DNA of 64,000 nt from Liolophura sinensis (taxonomy: Eukaryota; Mollusca; Polyplacophora; Chitonida; Chitonidae): assembly GCF_032854445.1 (NCBI RefSeq), contig NC_088295.1, positions 69,905,058 to 69,969,057 of the forward strand, given 5' to 3'. Shown one piece after another: positions 23,453 to 35,444 of this stretch (positions are counted from its first letter, which is position 1; the number at the start of each line of letters is the position of its first letter). A model generated the notes under the pieces. It worked only from the letters and a program-made list of their open reading frames with translations. It searched no databases and was not told where the DNA came from. A program made the translations under genes and the position numbers.

Positions 23453-25110
23453 AGTGCTAAGACCGTGTTAGATATGAAGTCTGACCCTTACCTGAGTTCA
23501 TGTGACGAGATGGTTCCAGGAGTGTTTCACTGACTAATTACCGCGGTCAGTCAAATTAGTACATTTGCCAATGTGAAAACCTCGTACAAGGGACACAAGG
23601 CAGATGACGCCACCTTGCCCAACAAGTGAGTTTTAAAGAAATGCCGTTCGGTGAAAGGATTTATCGTTATTCTGATGATCTGTAAAGAGTGTTCTACCTT
23701 GGTGTAAGATGACGCGGCTCTCTGACTGGTGTGAAAAAACATGATATATACGGTACAATGAAGCCTTGAATCATCCACGGTATCAACCTTGCATGGAAAC
23801 GCCAATCCTGCAACTGCATGCAAGAATTCTGGTGCGTCGCATTTCGTTAGCATGTTTTCTTCGTGCATGGGTATACCTGTACAAACTCCACTACATACAA
23901 TTCACAGAAGCAGGTATACGTATGTATTTCGTCACATTTAAATGCCAGAGACACGAGAAAACCTTATGGACACCCATGTTACAGGCTATGTGGTTGTCCA
24001 TAACTAACCCTTCTGATGACCTTTGAGATAAAATCTTTCACACATCGCACCCATGCACAATTCGGTTTGAAGAGGGTTTTTGTGTCATCTGACGTATTGT
24101 TTGTTGTTTAATTATGCATATATGAACCTATACTTAATTATTTATCTCGTTTTATAAACTTTCATCGCTGAAGTGTATGCATATTCAGGCTGAGGGGTTG
24201 TACAGTCCATTAGCATTCACTGCAAATGCGTGTAGGCCTACATTGTCTTGAATGAACATGCGTATTTTTACTCTAAGCATATGAACCAAATATTTTGCAA
24301 ATCCTCCTTCTGTCTTCCACAAGTTTAGATATTCACTGTGGCATTTTAACATGCTACTGCAGATGGTTTAAGTAGAAGATGTCTATATAGTGGTACTGCC
24401 ATTGAAAGCTATCGCTAGAAAACACACCCTTCGGCTATATAACTTGAAAGATTTTATAGACATTACCAACTCATCAAAACTTCATATATTGGTGCGGTTT
24501 TAATTTGCTTTGAGTGTCATGGTTTATATGAATGAATTAAAGACGAGATTTTGAGCATCTCCACATGAAAACTTTTACTGTGACCAAATCAAAACCCTCT
24601 CGCCGGAATGCATTGAAAACTCACCAAAGTACCAATTTTTGCTCAGAACCTCATCTTCAAATTATTAAACGCTAAAATTGTTCTTTGGAGAGCGAATACT
24701 TGCGTTCCATAAAAGATGTTATATGTGGTCATTATAGAAGCAAAAGGTCCACCTGAAAATTGTCATTTTCTGAAAATTAACTACTCCTTTAAAAAGTTTC
24801 ATGCATTGTATATTGAAATACATTTGCGTGAACAACCACAAGTGCATGCGTTGCCGAGCAATATGTTTTTGTTCTTCTTCTTTATATTCTTTGTTTGTTA
24901 AATAGTTATCTTCCTGTACATATAATTTATATAGGGGAACTGTCCCGCATTGGTCTCTGTGATAGACTTATTCCAGCATTGATTAAAATTCAGAAATGAA
25001 ACATATATGCTGTATATATGATGATGTACATAGAAAGAGATGGACGTGCCGTCTTAGATCACCTTCTAGTTGGTTTGTGTGAACTGTATGAATAAAACGT
25101 TGATGGTCAA
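23453..25110 (+). other. RFX4: RFX4 3' untranslated region (predicted)
   Basis: No coding exon follows the TGA at 23450-23452. The sequence stays AT-rich and free of recognised repeats for about 1.6 kb, up to an AATAAA signal at 25091-25096. I infer this is the 3' UTR; the cleavage site is not visible. Short open frames here (for example 23766-24026) have no recognisable similarity. Confidence 0.55.
25091..25096 (+). terminator. Likely RFX4 polyadenylation signal
   Basis: Canonical AATAAA about 1.64 kb after the RFX4 stop codon, followed by a T-rich stretch at about 25122-25137. SINE copies begin soon after. Confidence 0.5.
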
Positions 25111-25260
25111 TACAGTAGATTCCTCTCTTTTTAAAATATATTTAACTTCCACAATCTTTTAACTTAATACCGTACGTTAGATATGCAGTATTACCCTTAA
25201 ATCTGTTATCTACGTAGCACGCATGCATTGTTATTTATATCGTTAAAAGAGCAGGTGATA

Positions 25261-25494
25261 TTTATTTTATTTCTTTATTTTATTCGTGTTTTACGCTGTA
25301 CTCAAGAATACTTCACTTATACGACGGCCATACGCATTATGATGGGAGGAAACTCACGAACATCCGCAGGTAGGACAATCCCACATACGGCAGGACAGGA
25401 AGGCAGCCTGAGCTGAGCGTGAACTCACGGGCAAAGCATTGGTGCGAGGCTCCCGGGTCATTGCGCCGCGTTGGCACCCTAGTCGCCTCTGCCA
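25261..25494 (-). repeat. tRNA-derived SINE with TSD
   Basis: Minus-strand copy, somewhat shortened internally. The T-rich tail is at the left (TTTATTTTATTTCTTTATTT), then TTTTACGCTGTACTCAAGAA. The direct repeat AGAGCAGGTGATA flanks it at 25248-25260 and 25495-25507, showing retrotransposed insertion. Confidence 0.88.
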
Positions 25495-25567
25495 AGAGCA
25501 GGTGATAAGGACGGTTGTTAAAGGTACAGCCATTCAGAATTAAAGTAACCATATCATATAAGTCATA

Positions 25568-25805
25568 TTTTATTTATTTATCTATTTGATCGGTGTTTAA
25601 CACCGTACGCAAGAACATTTCACTGTTCTTCAGCTGAGAGCGTTATGCTTAGCTTGCGTTAGCTTGTAAGCTTAGGGTTTAAAACAGCGTTATGGTGGGA
25701 GGAAATCAGGGCAGCCCGAAGGAAGCCCACGACTGTTTGCAGTGTATAGTATCGGAGAGGAAACCAGAATGAGTTGGGTTTGAACTGTAGTCCTTACATG
25801 ACCAT
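25568..25805 (-). repeat. Diverged SINE copy
   Basis: TTTATTTATTTATCTATTTG, ATCGGTGTTTAACACCGTAC and GCAAGAACATTTCACTG, then ATGGTGGGAGGAAATCAGGG, are clear but diverged matches to the main SINE on the minus strand. An unrelated stretch of about 60 bp interrupts it around 25628-25685. I saw no target-site duplication. Confidence 0.7.
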
Positions 25806-25885
25806 GCAGTAAAAACATGCGTGGATATTTAATTCACTTCTTATTTATTTTTTTGTTTATACCCCATGTCGTACTTGTACGATAA

Positions 25886-26373
25886 TCGCACACATAGGAC
25901 AACGGTAGGGCAACAAAATATCGTAGGACAAATGTACGATAAAAAAAATGTCTTGGACTACACGCCGCATTGTGAAACTGGGCCCTGGCCTTTATGACCA
26001 GAGCATACGTCGCATCGATTTTTTTCGCCACCAGAGCTTATATTCTCATGTCACTTTAACTATTTGTGTATTCCTAAAATACAATGAACGTACAAAGGTC
26101 TCAATCAATGTACCCACAGGGAAATACATAGCCTACGAGACGTCATTTTGCATAACACTCTATATATATATGGCCAATACATGAAAAGCATATGTACTGT
26201 GTGGAATTTAAAAAATTGAATGGATTTTGTTCGTTGAACATTGCAAAACGATATTCTCTGATAAAGTTTTTATTGGTCATCTTTATGATGATTATATTAG
26301 TTGGGTAGTTACAATAATAGTTCGTGTCCTGCTTCCCAACATTATCGCCCACATAGGACAACGGTAGGGCAAG
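25886..26373. repeat. Segment flanked by a 29-bp direct repeat
   Basis: ATCGCACACATAGGACAACG GTAGGGCAA at 25886-25914 recurs, with one substitution, at 26345-26373. The roughly 430 bp between has no recognised coding sequence. The repeats could be ends of a mobile element or a local duplication; I cannot tell which. Confidence 0.55.
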
Positions 26374-27214
26374 CCTTGAACCAAATCAAGTTCAGTAAAA
26401 TAGGGTATTTTCCGTCTGAAATCTATTGGGGACATAAATCACGATGATCTCATCCTAGACAGATAAATAAATGTTTGGCAAAACGATGTTAACACTGATG
26501 TTAAACATATACCAGAGGAGAAAAGTTAACATAGATAGCAATGAAAGGCCTAAGAATGGAAAAATGACAATTGTGCCTGCCCAAATACATGTATGAGTAT
26601 TATGGAGCTAATTTCAAAAAACTTCAGTATTTTCAGGCAAATACTTTTTCGGAATATAGTTGACTAGGTTAAAACGCACACCCGACGAGACATATACATG
26701 TGCCCTAATAGTTACAAGAATGCATAAATCAAGTTAAGCGAAAATGCGCTGAGATGTATCACAGGTTTTACTTTTCGGGTCGGCAAACGATCGTTCAACC
26801 TGATCATAAATATCGATGTTGCAATTTACACTTTCGCTTACCTTCAAACAAGCTCATTGTCCCGTGATAATCCAACAATATTGATGATGTGGTTATTTCC
26901 TGATCATATTCAATGCCGCAAAACTGCTCTATAGTATAATGTATGTTGACTTGCCGTATGCTTTACGAAATGCTATAGTTTCGAAGATCTAGGCTGACTT
27001 GCACAAGTGCTTAAATAAAAAATCATTATGAGTCACAGCGATATATCTCTGCCTACAAAACTTTGCATCACACATCACCAAACACCTTTGCTGCATCATA
27101 ATAATATGCTCCTCAACGAAAAAAAATCCTGATTAATTCAGTGCTATTTTTTCTCTTAATCATTGCCCTTTTTTCGAAAAACAAACCAATAATGATCAGA
27201 ACAACCAACAGTTA
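26374..27214. other. Spacer between RFX4 and MYCBP 3' ends
   Basis: AT-rich unique sequence between two convergent genes. No exon, RNA gene or repeat was recognised. Confidence 0.5.
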
Positions 27215-27227
27215 ACAGAAGATTATC

Positions 27228-27233
27228 TTTATT
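27228..27233 (-). terminator. Likely MYCBP polyadenylation signal
   Basis: TTTATT on the plus strand is AATAAA on the minus strand, about 630 bp past the MYCBP stop codon. It is the clearest signal downstream of the gene, implying a 3' UTR of roughly 27210-27860. Confidence 0.5.
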
Positions 27234-27860
27234 GACTTCTGCATGGCATAGTTGAGTCACAAATGAAGATGAGGATTCTCAGCTTTATAGCAAGAGATGG
27301 TCCAGGAAGGCAGCCCATGCCTGTACTATCTTCACATAAACAATCTGCTCTCAGCATTAGCTCACCAGGTCCTGCAGAGCACACTGGATAGCAGGAAACC
27401 AGCAAAACCTCCAAAGTTCTTAACAAACATAAGTAAACATAACACTCGGCCACACTTGATCTCTATGTGCTTTGAATCAACTACTATGGATCATTTAAAA
27501 AAAAATGAAAGGTGACAGCATTTGTTGATCAACTTTTAACAAATCTGTTTCATGGACTGCATGGGTGCATGACTGCATCAGTGAAAGGTTTTATCACATT
27601 TATACAGTCCAGAAAATAGTCATTCTGTGTTAAATTACCATCAACTAATCAACAAAGAACATATACCCCATGTATACAGAAACTAACAAGAATCCTACAC
27701 AATCTTGTACATGTACCAGTAACTGAAGATCACTTGTTGAACACACTTAAAAAAGACAAAATCTGTGTGTCCTTCTACCCGAATGAAACATAGTGAGTTG
27801 AGTCAAATGATAATAAACTAAAGCTCTTAAAATGAAATGTCTATATGAGAATTCCATGGA

Positions 27861-30800
27861 TCAGTTTTCAGCCTGAGGTTCTTCTGCTTCGGGTTCAAAC
27901 TGTGACAGCTACAAAGACAAAGAAGGTATACACAAGTAAGAAACCATACTATGCTTATGTATTTATTTATTTCACTGGTGTTGATCGTCATACTGAAACA
28001 TTTTTTGCTTACATGAATGTGGTCAAGTTTATGAGTGGATGAAGCCAGGATGCCAGGAGTAAATCAATGTCATCAAGGTACCTGACAAACCAGGTTACTT
28101 AAAGCCGTTGCTGAACTATGCAGAGCCATGACAAAGGAGATAGCAAAACTGTCAAGAGTATAATACATCTACCGTCCTAATTTCTTTACCACTTCGGAAA
28201 ATGATTAATTTCCCTACCTTGTCACATCAGATGTATTTTTAAATGTCCCATTTCGCCACAAAAATATATTAATGTCTTTTGTCATTATGTTACAATTTTT
28301 CTTTCAACAAAATTCAAAAATAGTTTCTATGTGAATTAATTACATCTAGTCATTTGTGACCATAGCTTGCATGTATGCAGTTATCCTGTTCCGATGACAT
28401 TAACAATACAATCAAACAACAATATGACAAAGTGCAATACTAGAAGAAATCAAAATAATGAAAACATTATGTAAAAATATATATAATTTCAATTAATAAA
28501 AGTGTGAATAATCACATGGGACTTTCTTAAAGGCTCTTTCAATTTTACTATTATAATTCATGGAAGCATAGGGAATTCTACCTAAATTCTAAGTACATTT
28601 AAGTGAATATGTCACAACAGAAAACAGTAAAAAGCATTCACATTGCATGTAATATCCTAGTTGGTTATGTCAAAGGTAAATCAAAGACAAACCATAAAGC
28701 TTTAAGATTTTACCTTTGTTTTAAGTTCAGCATTTTCTTCATTAAGTTGCTCAACTTTCTGTCTGAGTTCTGTGACTTCTAGTTTCAAGGCTTCAACATC
28801 TGCAGTCTCTGGCCCACTGGCCCCTAGATGCTGCTTCAGAAAACTGATACAGTTAAGGCTCCATAGTGAGATGGCAATAGCTCAAAAATTATGATGTACT
28901 GGACTCAGAAACAGGGCCTCTTTCATCTGGCTGATTAAGAACCAACAGAGTTATCATATTACCAAACATTGGTTTCTAACAACTTTACAGGTGCACATTA
29001 GCTCTATGGTATGCTAAATTCAATTTATACATGTTCGTGTATTTCACTCATGAGCACAGTGCCTCCAATAAAAAAACAAAATTGGAAAATACATACAGAT
29101 GGACATAATATGGGTCTTAACAGTATGTGGATGTTTGGAAGTTCTGTACAGCTACTTTTAAAAAAAGTTGAGAAAATTAAGAGTTCTATGAAGTATTAAT
29201 TTTTAGTAAATTGTCTTGTAATTCAGTTATGAAAAAGCTCCAACAAATTTTATCTAACGAAAATAGCTCCTAGTGGCTGTGCAGATGAAAACCACAATCA
29301 AGGCAAATTCCTTTCATCTTCATCTCCCACATGCAGATTTTAAATAAAAGCTAATTTACTTTAGAAAGAATTTCTGCTGTATAACTATTCAATTATATAT
29401 GCAAGAACTAAAATAGTAACTTTGATGTGCTGTTTATCTACAATACAGGTTGCACAGTCAAAGGATACTCTAAGGCATTGTTTGGCTTTTCAGGTTCTTC
29501 ATACAAGCCCACCAAGACTGAAACAGATGAGAGCGAATGTTAAGAAACTGGAGTTATATGAGCTAGAGACTTCATTCAAGGATTTCACTTCTCAACAGTA
29601 CAGTATAATAAAATTTGAAAAAGCAATAAATACATTGTTGCCTAGACTGTCATATCAATCTAAACAAGTAAAATAATAAACCAATTTGTAAAAAAAAATC
29701 AAATTCACCTACTCAACCATGTCTTATAATTTGACTTGTACAAAACTGAACAGAATTTAATGGTATGCGATGTACTGAAATTTTAGCTGTTCTTTGCCAA
29801 CACATGTACAGAAGTTAAACTTACCTTTAGTTAAGGCATCCAAAACACCTGCCTTTTCCAGGTACTTTCTGAACTCCTCTCTCTTAGAATCTGCAGCCTG
29901 TAAAATGACAATTTTAAAATTTAACTAAGCACCAGATGTTATGTATCATGTACAAAGTTGTAAATTGTTTTATTTCCTTAAGGTTCTTCATGGTTACAAA
30001 AGTTCTAAAAAAAAACTGATTCCAAGTCTTCAAAATGGCCACTGTCTTCTGTTTGTTACGATGTAGGATACTGTGGTTATGATGGTTCCAGGGCCTTGCG
30101 GCTGCAAATAGTAGGAATATGTGGCCCAAGAACTCTAGACCACCAGACAGATGAAATCTTGAGTGGATCGATCAACGTAAAGGTGAATATCCATACATAC
30201 ATCCATGATAACCACTGTATGCAGCATTGTAACAGACAGCGGCCATTATGAAAACTTGGAATCAGCGGCCAGGTTGAGCTTGATGAAATATGAATGGATA
30301 CTTGCATTTGGGATGACTGTCAGCTCAGGATTTTATCTAGAAACAACTGCTCCAACGGTTACTGAACTAACCACTGTTGCAAATGCTACCCGGTTCAAAG
30401 CTGGAAGTTAGTGCCCACACCGCTTAATCAAATTGCAATTTCTACAGCTGCACTCTGCATGAAGCTAAACACTGAGGAAGCCCGCCACTTAATGAAATAC
30501 CTTCCACTCGCTCACCCGAACAGGTCACCCGAACAGGTCACGGGCCACCATGTTGCACCAACTGCAAAACCAACAGGGAATGCATCTTGAATTGTGATGA
30601 TGACGACCTGGTGGCCGGTGACCTGTTCAGGTGAGCGAGTGGGAGGTATTTCGTTCCTAGTGAGGTACAGCAGCGATGTGGGGAATAAAGGCAGTTAGTC
30701 CCAGATTGATCTAACATTAGGCTAGGCCAAGGATGGCCCTAAACCAATGTCACAGCATGCTTAGGTTTGCAGACACTAGTATTCTTTTTCAATGATCTTT

Positions 30801-31766
30801 TTGTTGGTCAATTTTTCGTAAGCACAACATCCATCTGTTACTTCCTAGGCTGCAAGGGTCCGAGATTCCTCAAATCCAACGGCTGTACCGGCAACCTTGA
30901 CACATTTGATAAGGACAGGTAACTGTATCAGGTTTTTAAATGGAGCATGCCTTGGCGTTGGTTTGGGGCCATCCATGACCAAACAAATTTGGCAACCTAA
31001 CATTAGAGAAATCTCATACTAGGTGGCTGGCTTTCTCAGTGTTTCTGCTCCACACGGAGCATGGATGAAGTGGTGCCTGGCCTAAATTGAACTGTGCAGG
31101 GACAAACTTCCAGCTTTGAACCGGGCTGCATGGTGCGTACATTAGTTCAGTGACTGTTGGAGCAGTTGCAGCTGGATTTTATCTGTCAGGCTGTCTGGGA
31201 CCTTAAAAATTGCAAAGCAGTAACTAGACAGGGCGGGGAGGTTAGTAATCGACTGCTTTCCAAAACTACGATGTTTCCTTTCGAAATGATTAGGACCTAG
31301 ACATGACTATGCAAGCGCCAGTCCCATTATACAACAGCTTCCAGGGCTAATATGTGGCCAACCGTTATGTGATATGATCAGTTAATGACGTGAACATCTT
31401 TATCTCTCGCACATTTTAGGCTAGTGTTTACTGGTCACAGCATGTTTTACTCAGTCTGAATCCGATCACGAATTAACTGATATTCAATTTCACAAAATCT
31501 CCCAAATATCGCGAATCTAAGACTTATATTCTGTATTCATATGGGCTTCCACGAAAATTCGACGTAACTAAAAATAGAAGGCAATCAGAAAATATCTGGT
31601 GATACAATTTTTAAAAATCGAATCATCAGTCAAATACAACAACAACATATCTGAGCATGCACAAACATGTGGTTGTTACAAATGTCAAATTCTCCCTTTC
31701 GTTGAAAATTCTAAGATATTCATCCGACTCAAATTTTAACGAAATACTTACTCTGTATGAAGACAT
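27861..31766 (-). CDS. MYCBP: MYCBP (AMY-1), c-Myc-binding protein
   Basis: Small conserved adaptor that binds the N-terminus of c-Myc and A-kinase anchor proteins. Coding exons on the minus strand, in order: 31766-31752, 29897-29825, 29517-29469, 28843-28714, 27908-27861. All introns are GT-AG and phases close, giving 104 residues against 103 in human. The protein starts MSSYRAADSKREEFRKYLEK, continues AGVLDALTKVLVGLYEEPEK, PNNALDFLKQHLGASG and LKLEVTELRQKVEQLNEENA, and ends QFEPEAEEPQAEN. The C-terminal half is a predicted coiled coil of Leu/Glu/Lys heptads. The 49-bp exon at 29469-29517 is easy to miss but is required: it supplies the conserved LYEEPEKPN block. The start is fixed by a five-codon first exon matching the vertebrate arrangement. 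Confidence 0.96.
27955..28080 (-). repeat. Second-family SINE fragment in MYCBP intron 4
   Basis: TATTTATTTATTTCACTGGT GTTGATCG at the left is the reverse complement of the AACACCAGTGAAATAAATA end at 13235-13262, and the body aligns with 13140-13230. It sits just inside the intron, about 50 bp from the last MYCBP exon, in the same orientation as the gene. Confidence 0.55.
30018..30267. repeat. Inverted repeat, about 65-bp arms
   Basis: The left arm 30018-30086 (TGATTCCAAGTCTTCAAAAT, ACTGTGGTTATGATGG) is the reverse complement of 30203-30265 (CCATGATAACCACTGTATGC, GAAAACTTGGAATCA) with scattered mismatches. The loop is about 115 bp. The right side continues into sequence related to 34247-34350, so this is a dispersed family. 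Confidence 0.85.
30330..31200. repeat. Long fold-back element with nested palindrome
   Basis: The outer arms, about 30330-30490 and 31040-31200, are reverse complements: CCCGGTTCAAAGCTGGAAGT in the left arm and ACTTCCAGCTTTGAACCGGG in the right, with matching flanks. Inside, 30494-30550 pairs with 30605-30653 (CACTCGCTCACC and GGTGAGCGAGTG; CAGGTCAC and GTGACCTG). The structure resembles a fold-back or MITE-type DNA element. No transposase is present. Confidence 0.82.
30845..31020 (+). repeat. Dispersed repeat copy (matches 33100-33270)
   Basis: ACACATTTGATAAGGACAGG TAACTGTATCAGGTTTTTAA, then GGGGCCATCCATGACCAAAC, matches ACACATTTGACAAGGGCAGG TAACCGTATCAGGTTTTTTA and GGGCCATTACTGACCAAACA near 33134-33225. 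The copies share an orientation and differ by about 15-20 percent by eye. This copy sits inside the loop of the fold-back element. Confidence 0.75.
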
Positions 31767-32180
31767 CTCTGTGTAGTTCCGAATTTATCGTGTAATCGTT
31801 CCTACCACCAAAGACGAATACTGACAAACGTCAACAAGTAGCCGTATTTATTCCGCCGGTGTTGTTCGTTGCTATATGCGCGGGGCAAGTGCGTGGAGAG
31901 TGTTGCTAGATATATATAGTCGATAAGGTGGGTTATTGTTTATCATCAAAAAATAAAATAAATACCAAAACCTATGTTCATGCAATGTACTGAACCACCT
32001 ATAAGAAACTATAAATGACTTTTTTGTCTGTTTTATGGAACATAAAGCAAAACGATGTTTATTTTTCTTATGGATTGTTTACCTGCCTTTTCTCGCGGGA
32101 AAGACCATCATGGCTGACTGGAAACGAAAAGCGAAACTGTGAAGATAAAATTCCTTCTACTCCATGATAGCGTGTAAGAT
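31767..32180. promoter_or_regulatory. MYCBP promoter, possible shared MYCBP/ATM regulatory region
   Basis: This is the region just upstream of the MYCBP start on the minus strand. It contains a GC-rich patch (ATGCGCGGGGCAAGTGCG at about 31875-31892) and, at 32088-32102, TTTCTCGCGGGAAA. The reverse complement of the latter contains TTTCCCGC, an E2F-type site. A 10-codon open frame starts at 32113 in plausible context and could lie in a leader exon of the oppositely oriented ATM gene. No transcript start can be read from the sequence, so bidirectional use is inference. Confidence 0.4.
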
Positions 32181-32964
32181 TTATTGTTACAAGCTGGATA
32201 AGCAAATTGTACTTTCTTATCAATGATTACAGAGCATACAACTTGTTACGCGTTCTTGCTGACAGTGGATATGTTTTCTTATAAGATTTTACGCACGTCT
32301 TGTACCACACGTCAAACTTGTGGTTTTAAAGCTATCCGGATGTGGCAGTTGTCAAAAAATGTGCACATCTGTATTTGACTATAGCTTTGTCCCTCTTTTA
32401 TATAGCACTACAACCAACACATCAAAATAACCCCCAGAACACTAAGGGTATACTAAGCATATCAAGACTATACACTTAACATGCTAAATTTTGTAATTTC
32501 TAGTATGAAATTGCTTTAATGTTAATTTTTATTGTTAGTTTGGACAAAATTTTGTTCGGCCATTCTGTATGACGAATCGGAAGCTAGAGAACACATGATC
32601 ACCTTCTTAACAAAAGAAAAAAACGGTTCTACCACCTTATTGCATACAAAAAAACCTTTAGGCCCCCTATTTAATCTCTGTCAGCAATCTTGTATTTGTT
32701 GGATTTATGTAACCGTTAGTTTTCAAGATAGTATAAGTATTTCTGCAGAGCATTTGTGATATTATTTTGTACAACTAGGCCTTACTGGTCGTTAGCAAAG
32801 TGCCAAAAAGTAACCTTTTTCCCAATGCTTTAACATTGGGCGGCCATTTTGTTTTAGACAGGAAAGGGCTGTCACATGACCTCCAACTTCCCACCCGTCT
32901 TACAGAATGGATGGCTCCAAACTAACATCAGAGTGTGCTCCTTTTAAAAACCTGATGCAGTGGC

Positions 32965-33275
32965 AGTGTGAGTGAGTGAGTGCTTGGGGTTTAACGTCGT
33001 ACTTAACAATTTTTCAGCCATATGACGACGAAGGGATCCTTAGATGGCATGTAATGTGCTTCCTTGTTGCAGGATGGATTTCCACTGCTCTTTTATCTAG
33101 TGCTGCTTCCCTAAGATGCCTTACCGACAGCCTCAACACATTTGACAAGGGCAGGTAACCGTATCAGGTTTTTTAAATGGAATGTGCTCTGATGTCGATT
33201 TCGGGCCATTACTGACCAAACAAAATTTCGTCAAACCTAATCTCAGAGCAATCTCACTATCTTGTCAAACATTTA
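32965..33275 (+). repeat. GTTTAACG-family dispersed repeat
   Basis: Starts GTGAGTGAGTGAGTGCTTGG GGTTTAACGTCGTACTTAAC, then TTCAGCCATATGACGACGAA, and ends in the block shared with 30890-31020. I associate this sequence type with molluscan genomes, from memory. A 60-codon open frame within it is not a gene. Confidence 0.75.
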
Positions 33276-34059
33276 GTGGACAAGAACAAGAAGGACTGTA
33301 TAAATTTTAACCTCAATGACACGAACTGTGACTCAAGACCAGCGTTGTACATCCCTCTAGGGCACCCTACCCACATTTTTGGAAATTTCTGGCAATAACA
33401 GTGTCAAATTGATCATCCAGAGATTTTTGTCGGTTATTTTTCTTTAGCTGTTAACTAGTATAAAGTATATTTTCAAAAAGCACAGGTGGGGTGCCCCACA
33501 TTACCACATTAGGGTTGCTTTACATGTTAGGTAATACATGTATATGAGAAATACGAGAGAAATGTCGCTATCTTTGAACATAATTTAGATTAATCTTAAC
33601 TATTGGTTGTTTTATTTACATGTATGCTGTATATTTCCAATGTTAAATAATGATAATATTAACCAAGATATGGTTGAAAACAAATTTGCAGAAATCTGAC
33701 TTAATTAAGTTTACTTACTGTGACAGCTTTGGCACATAGCCCTTTGTCCGTCAATATCTATGTTGCATCTGTTACTCCTAGATTTTCTGCCTGTAAACTT
33801 GGAATTAGCCTGTTGTACGTCTTTATCATCAAAATAATGCATGGGTCAGCCTAGCCCTGGGTAACTATCACATCACTTTTTATATTTGTACTGGCGCTCG
33901 CATAGTCATGTCTGGTTCCCAGTCACCCCTGAAAGAAGCATCGGAAAATTTTGGAGAACGTACGATTCCAAACTTTCTTGGCATGTCCAGTTATTCCTTT
34001 AAAATGGTTTGGGTCCGAGACTGCCAGACAAATAAAACCTTGTAATACTGATCATTCTA

Positions 34060-34350
34060 TAGGTAAGTACCCATCCATATTTGATCCAATTAAGATCAAC
34101 CTGTCCCCTGATTTGAAATTCCCAAAATTGCCGTTGTCTTCTGTCTGTTATGATTCTGGATGCAGTGGTTATTATGGTTCCCAGTTTTCATGACTGCCCA
34201 GGAACCCAGATGGTGTATATGATAGGCGGCCATCTTTGTGAACTTCAAGCAAGCGGAGAAGTTGAACTCACTGAAATATGGATGGATATCGATAGCTCGG
34301 GATTTTTTCTCTCTGGTGGTCTCAAATCCTAAAGATTTTATTGGAGTAAC
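34060..34350. repeat. Second copy of the fold-back repeat family
   Basis: GTTGTCTTCTGTCTGTTATG ATTCTGGATGCAGTGGTTAT at 34133-34172 matches the 30041-30083 arm. GAAATATGGATGGATATCGA near 34273 matches 30285-30305. CCATCCATATTTGATCC at 34073-34089 is an inverted match to 34265-34285. It is therefore a shorter, more decayed fold-back copy. Confidence 0.65.
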
Positions 34351-34559
34351 TGAAGCTAGTAAAAGACTGTTTTCCAAAATTTTCTGACACTTCTTTGAGG
34401 GATGAATGGGACCCAGTCATGACTATGTAAGTGTGAGTACAAATATAAAAACAGCCTAGCAAAGAAATCGGCGTTGAACTTTTTATATTGGGTAAGATCT
34501 AGTTCATTGTTGAAAGGACATCTTTAGTAAAATTCCTGTATTGGAACAGAGCCTTCTGG

Positions 34560-35372
34560 CGAGAAGGTTGGCTGAACAGAAATAGGTGCCCAAACTTATG
34601 TATCATGGGCAAAAGGCAGGTGAATTATATTTGCTTATGACTTTGCAGTCTTCTGCACAATTTCATTTTTTGTCTCATTCCTTGCCATTTACGAGTGGTA
34701 ATTCCGTGGTATCTTGCTTTCATGCCCTACTCATAACTGTCACGACAGCAACATTTTACAGCAAGTCAACTCACTGCCAAAGTGTCAATTTCTTCTCATT
34801 TTAAAAGCGTTTGGTGCTTCATACTTACATACATCACTTTAGAATAACCTGTTAAAACCAGATTTTGAGAAGATTAGGCTACACATAAGTGACCGTATCA
34901 CAAAAACTTTTGCGTGAACATTTACCAATGCAAGCAGTCAAAAAGAGCACATTTCAGTTTGTGTTATGGTCACATGTGTAGCTGACCCCTCTGAAATTCA
35001 TTCTTTATGCCCTGCTGTCTGTCATTCCGATCTTTATGCTGGCCCATAAAGCATTCAGTAAGGTAGCTTAAAGCTGTGAAAACCTTATGTTAGTGAGACA
35101 TATCACTGATTATTTCGGGAGTCTGTGACTTCACACAGGTTTAGGCAAGATAAGGTGGGAGCTGTCCCAAACTAACTCAGCTTAAAGACATGATTTTACA
35201 GTAGCTCCTAATGGCGCTGTTGAACCAGCAGAGCCGGCTATGAAAGATGTAGGCCTATGTTTAGGCCTGGTTCTAGCAAATATTGTAAATCATGCCTTGT
35301 GTTGTCCAACCTGTGTGATGTAAAATAAATTTGTATGACTTCAGAACAAATAAAGATGCAAAAAAAAAAAAA
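34560..35372 (+). other. Possible retrocopy or 3' end with A-tract
   Basis: AAATAAATTTGTATGACTTC and then CAAATAAAGATGC are followed directly by a run of about 15 A ending at 35371. Two polyadenylation-type signals close to a genomic A-tract are typical of a retroposed transcript. I recognised no coding sequence upstream, and the 5' limit given is arbitrary. A chance A-rich tract remains possible. Confidence 0.4.
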
Positions 35373-35444
35373 AAGAGAGGTATAGTGAGTAGGTTAAACA
35401 TTTGATTCATTGTTGTAATATCAATTATAATATCAATTATAAGC

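Larger units (their letters stand above)
29898..31751 (-). other. MYCBP intron 1, filled with fold-back repeats
   Basis: The 1854-bp first intron contains three nested or adjacent inverted-repeat pairs (30018-30267, 30330-31200 and, inside it, 30494-30653) plus a copy of a dispersed repeat at 30845-31020. No exon was recognised in it. Confidence 0.7.
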
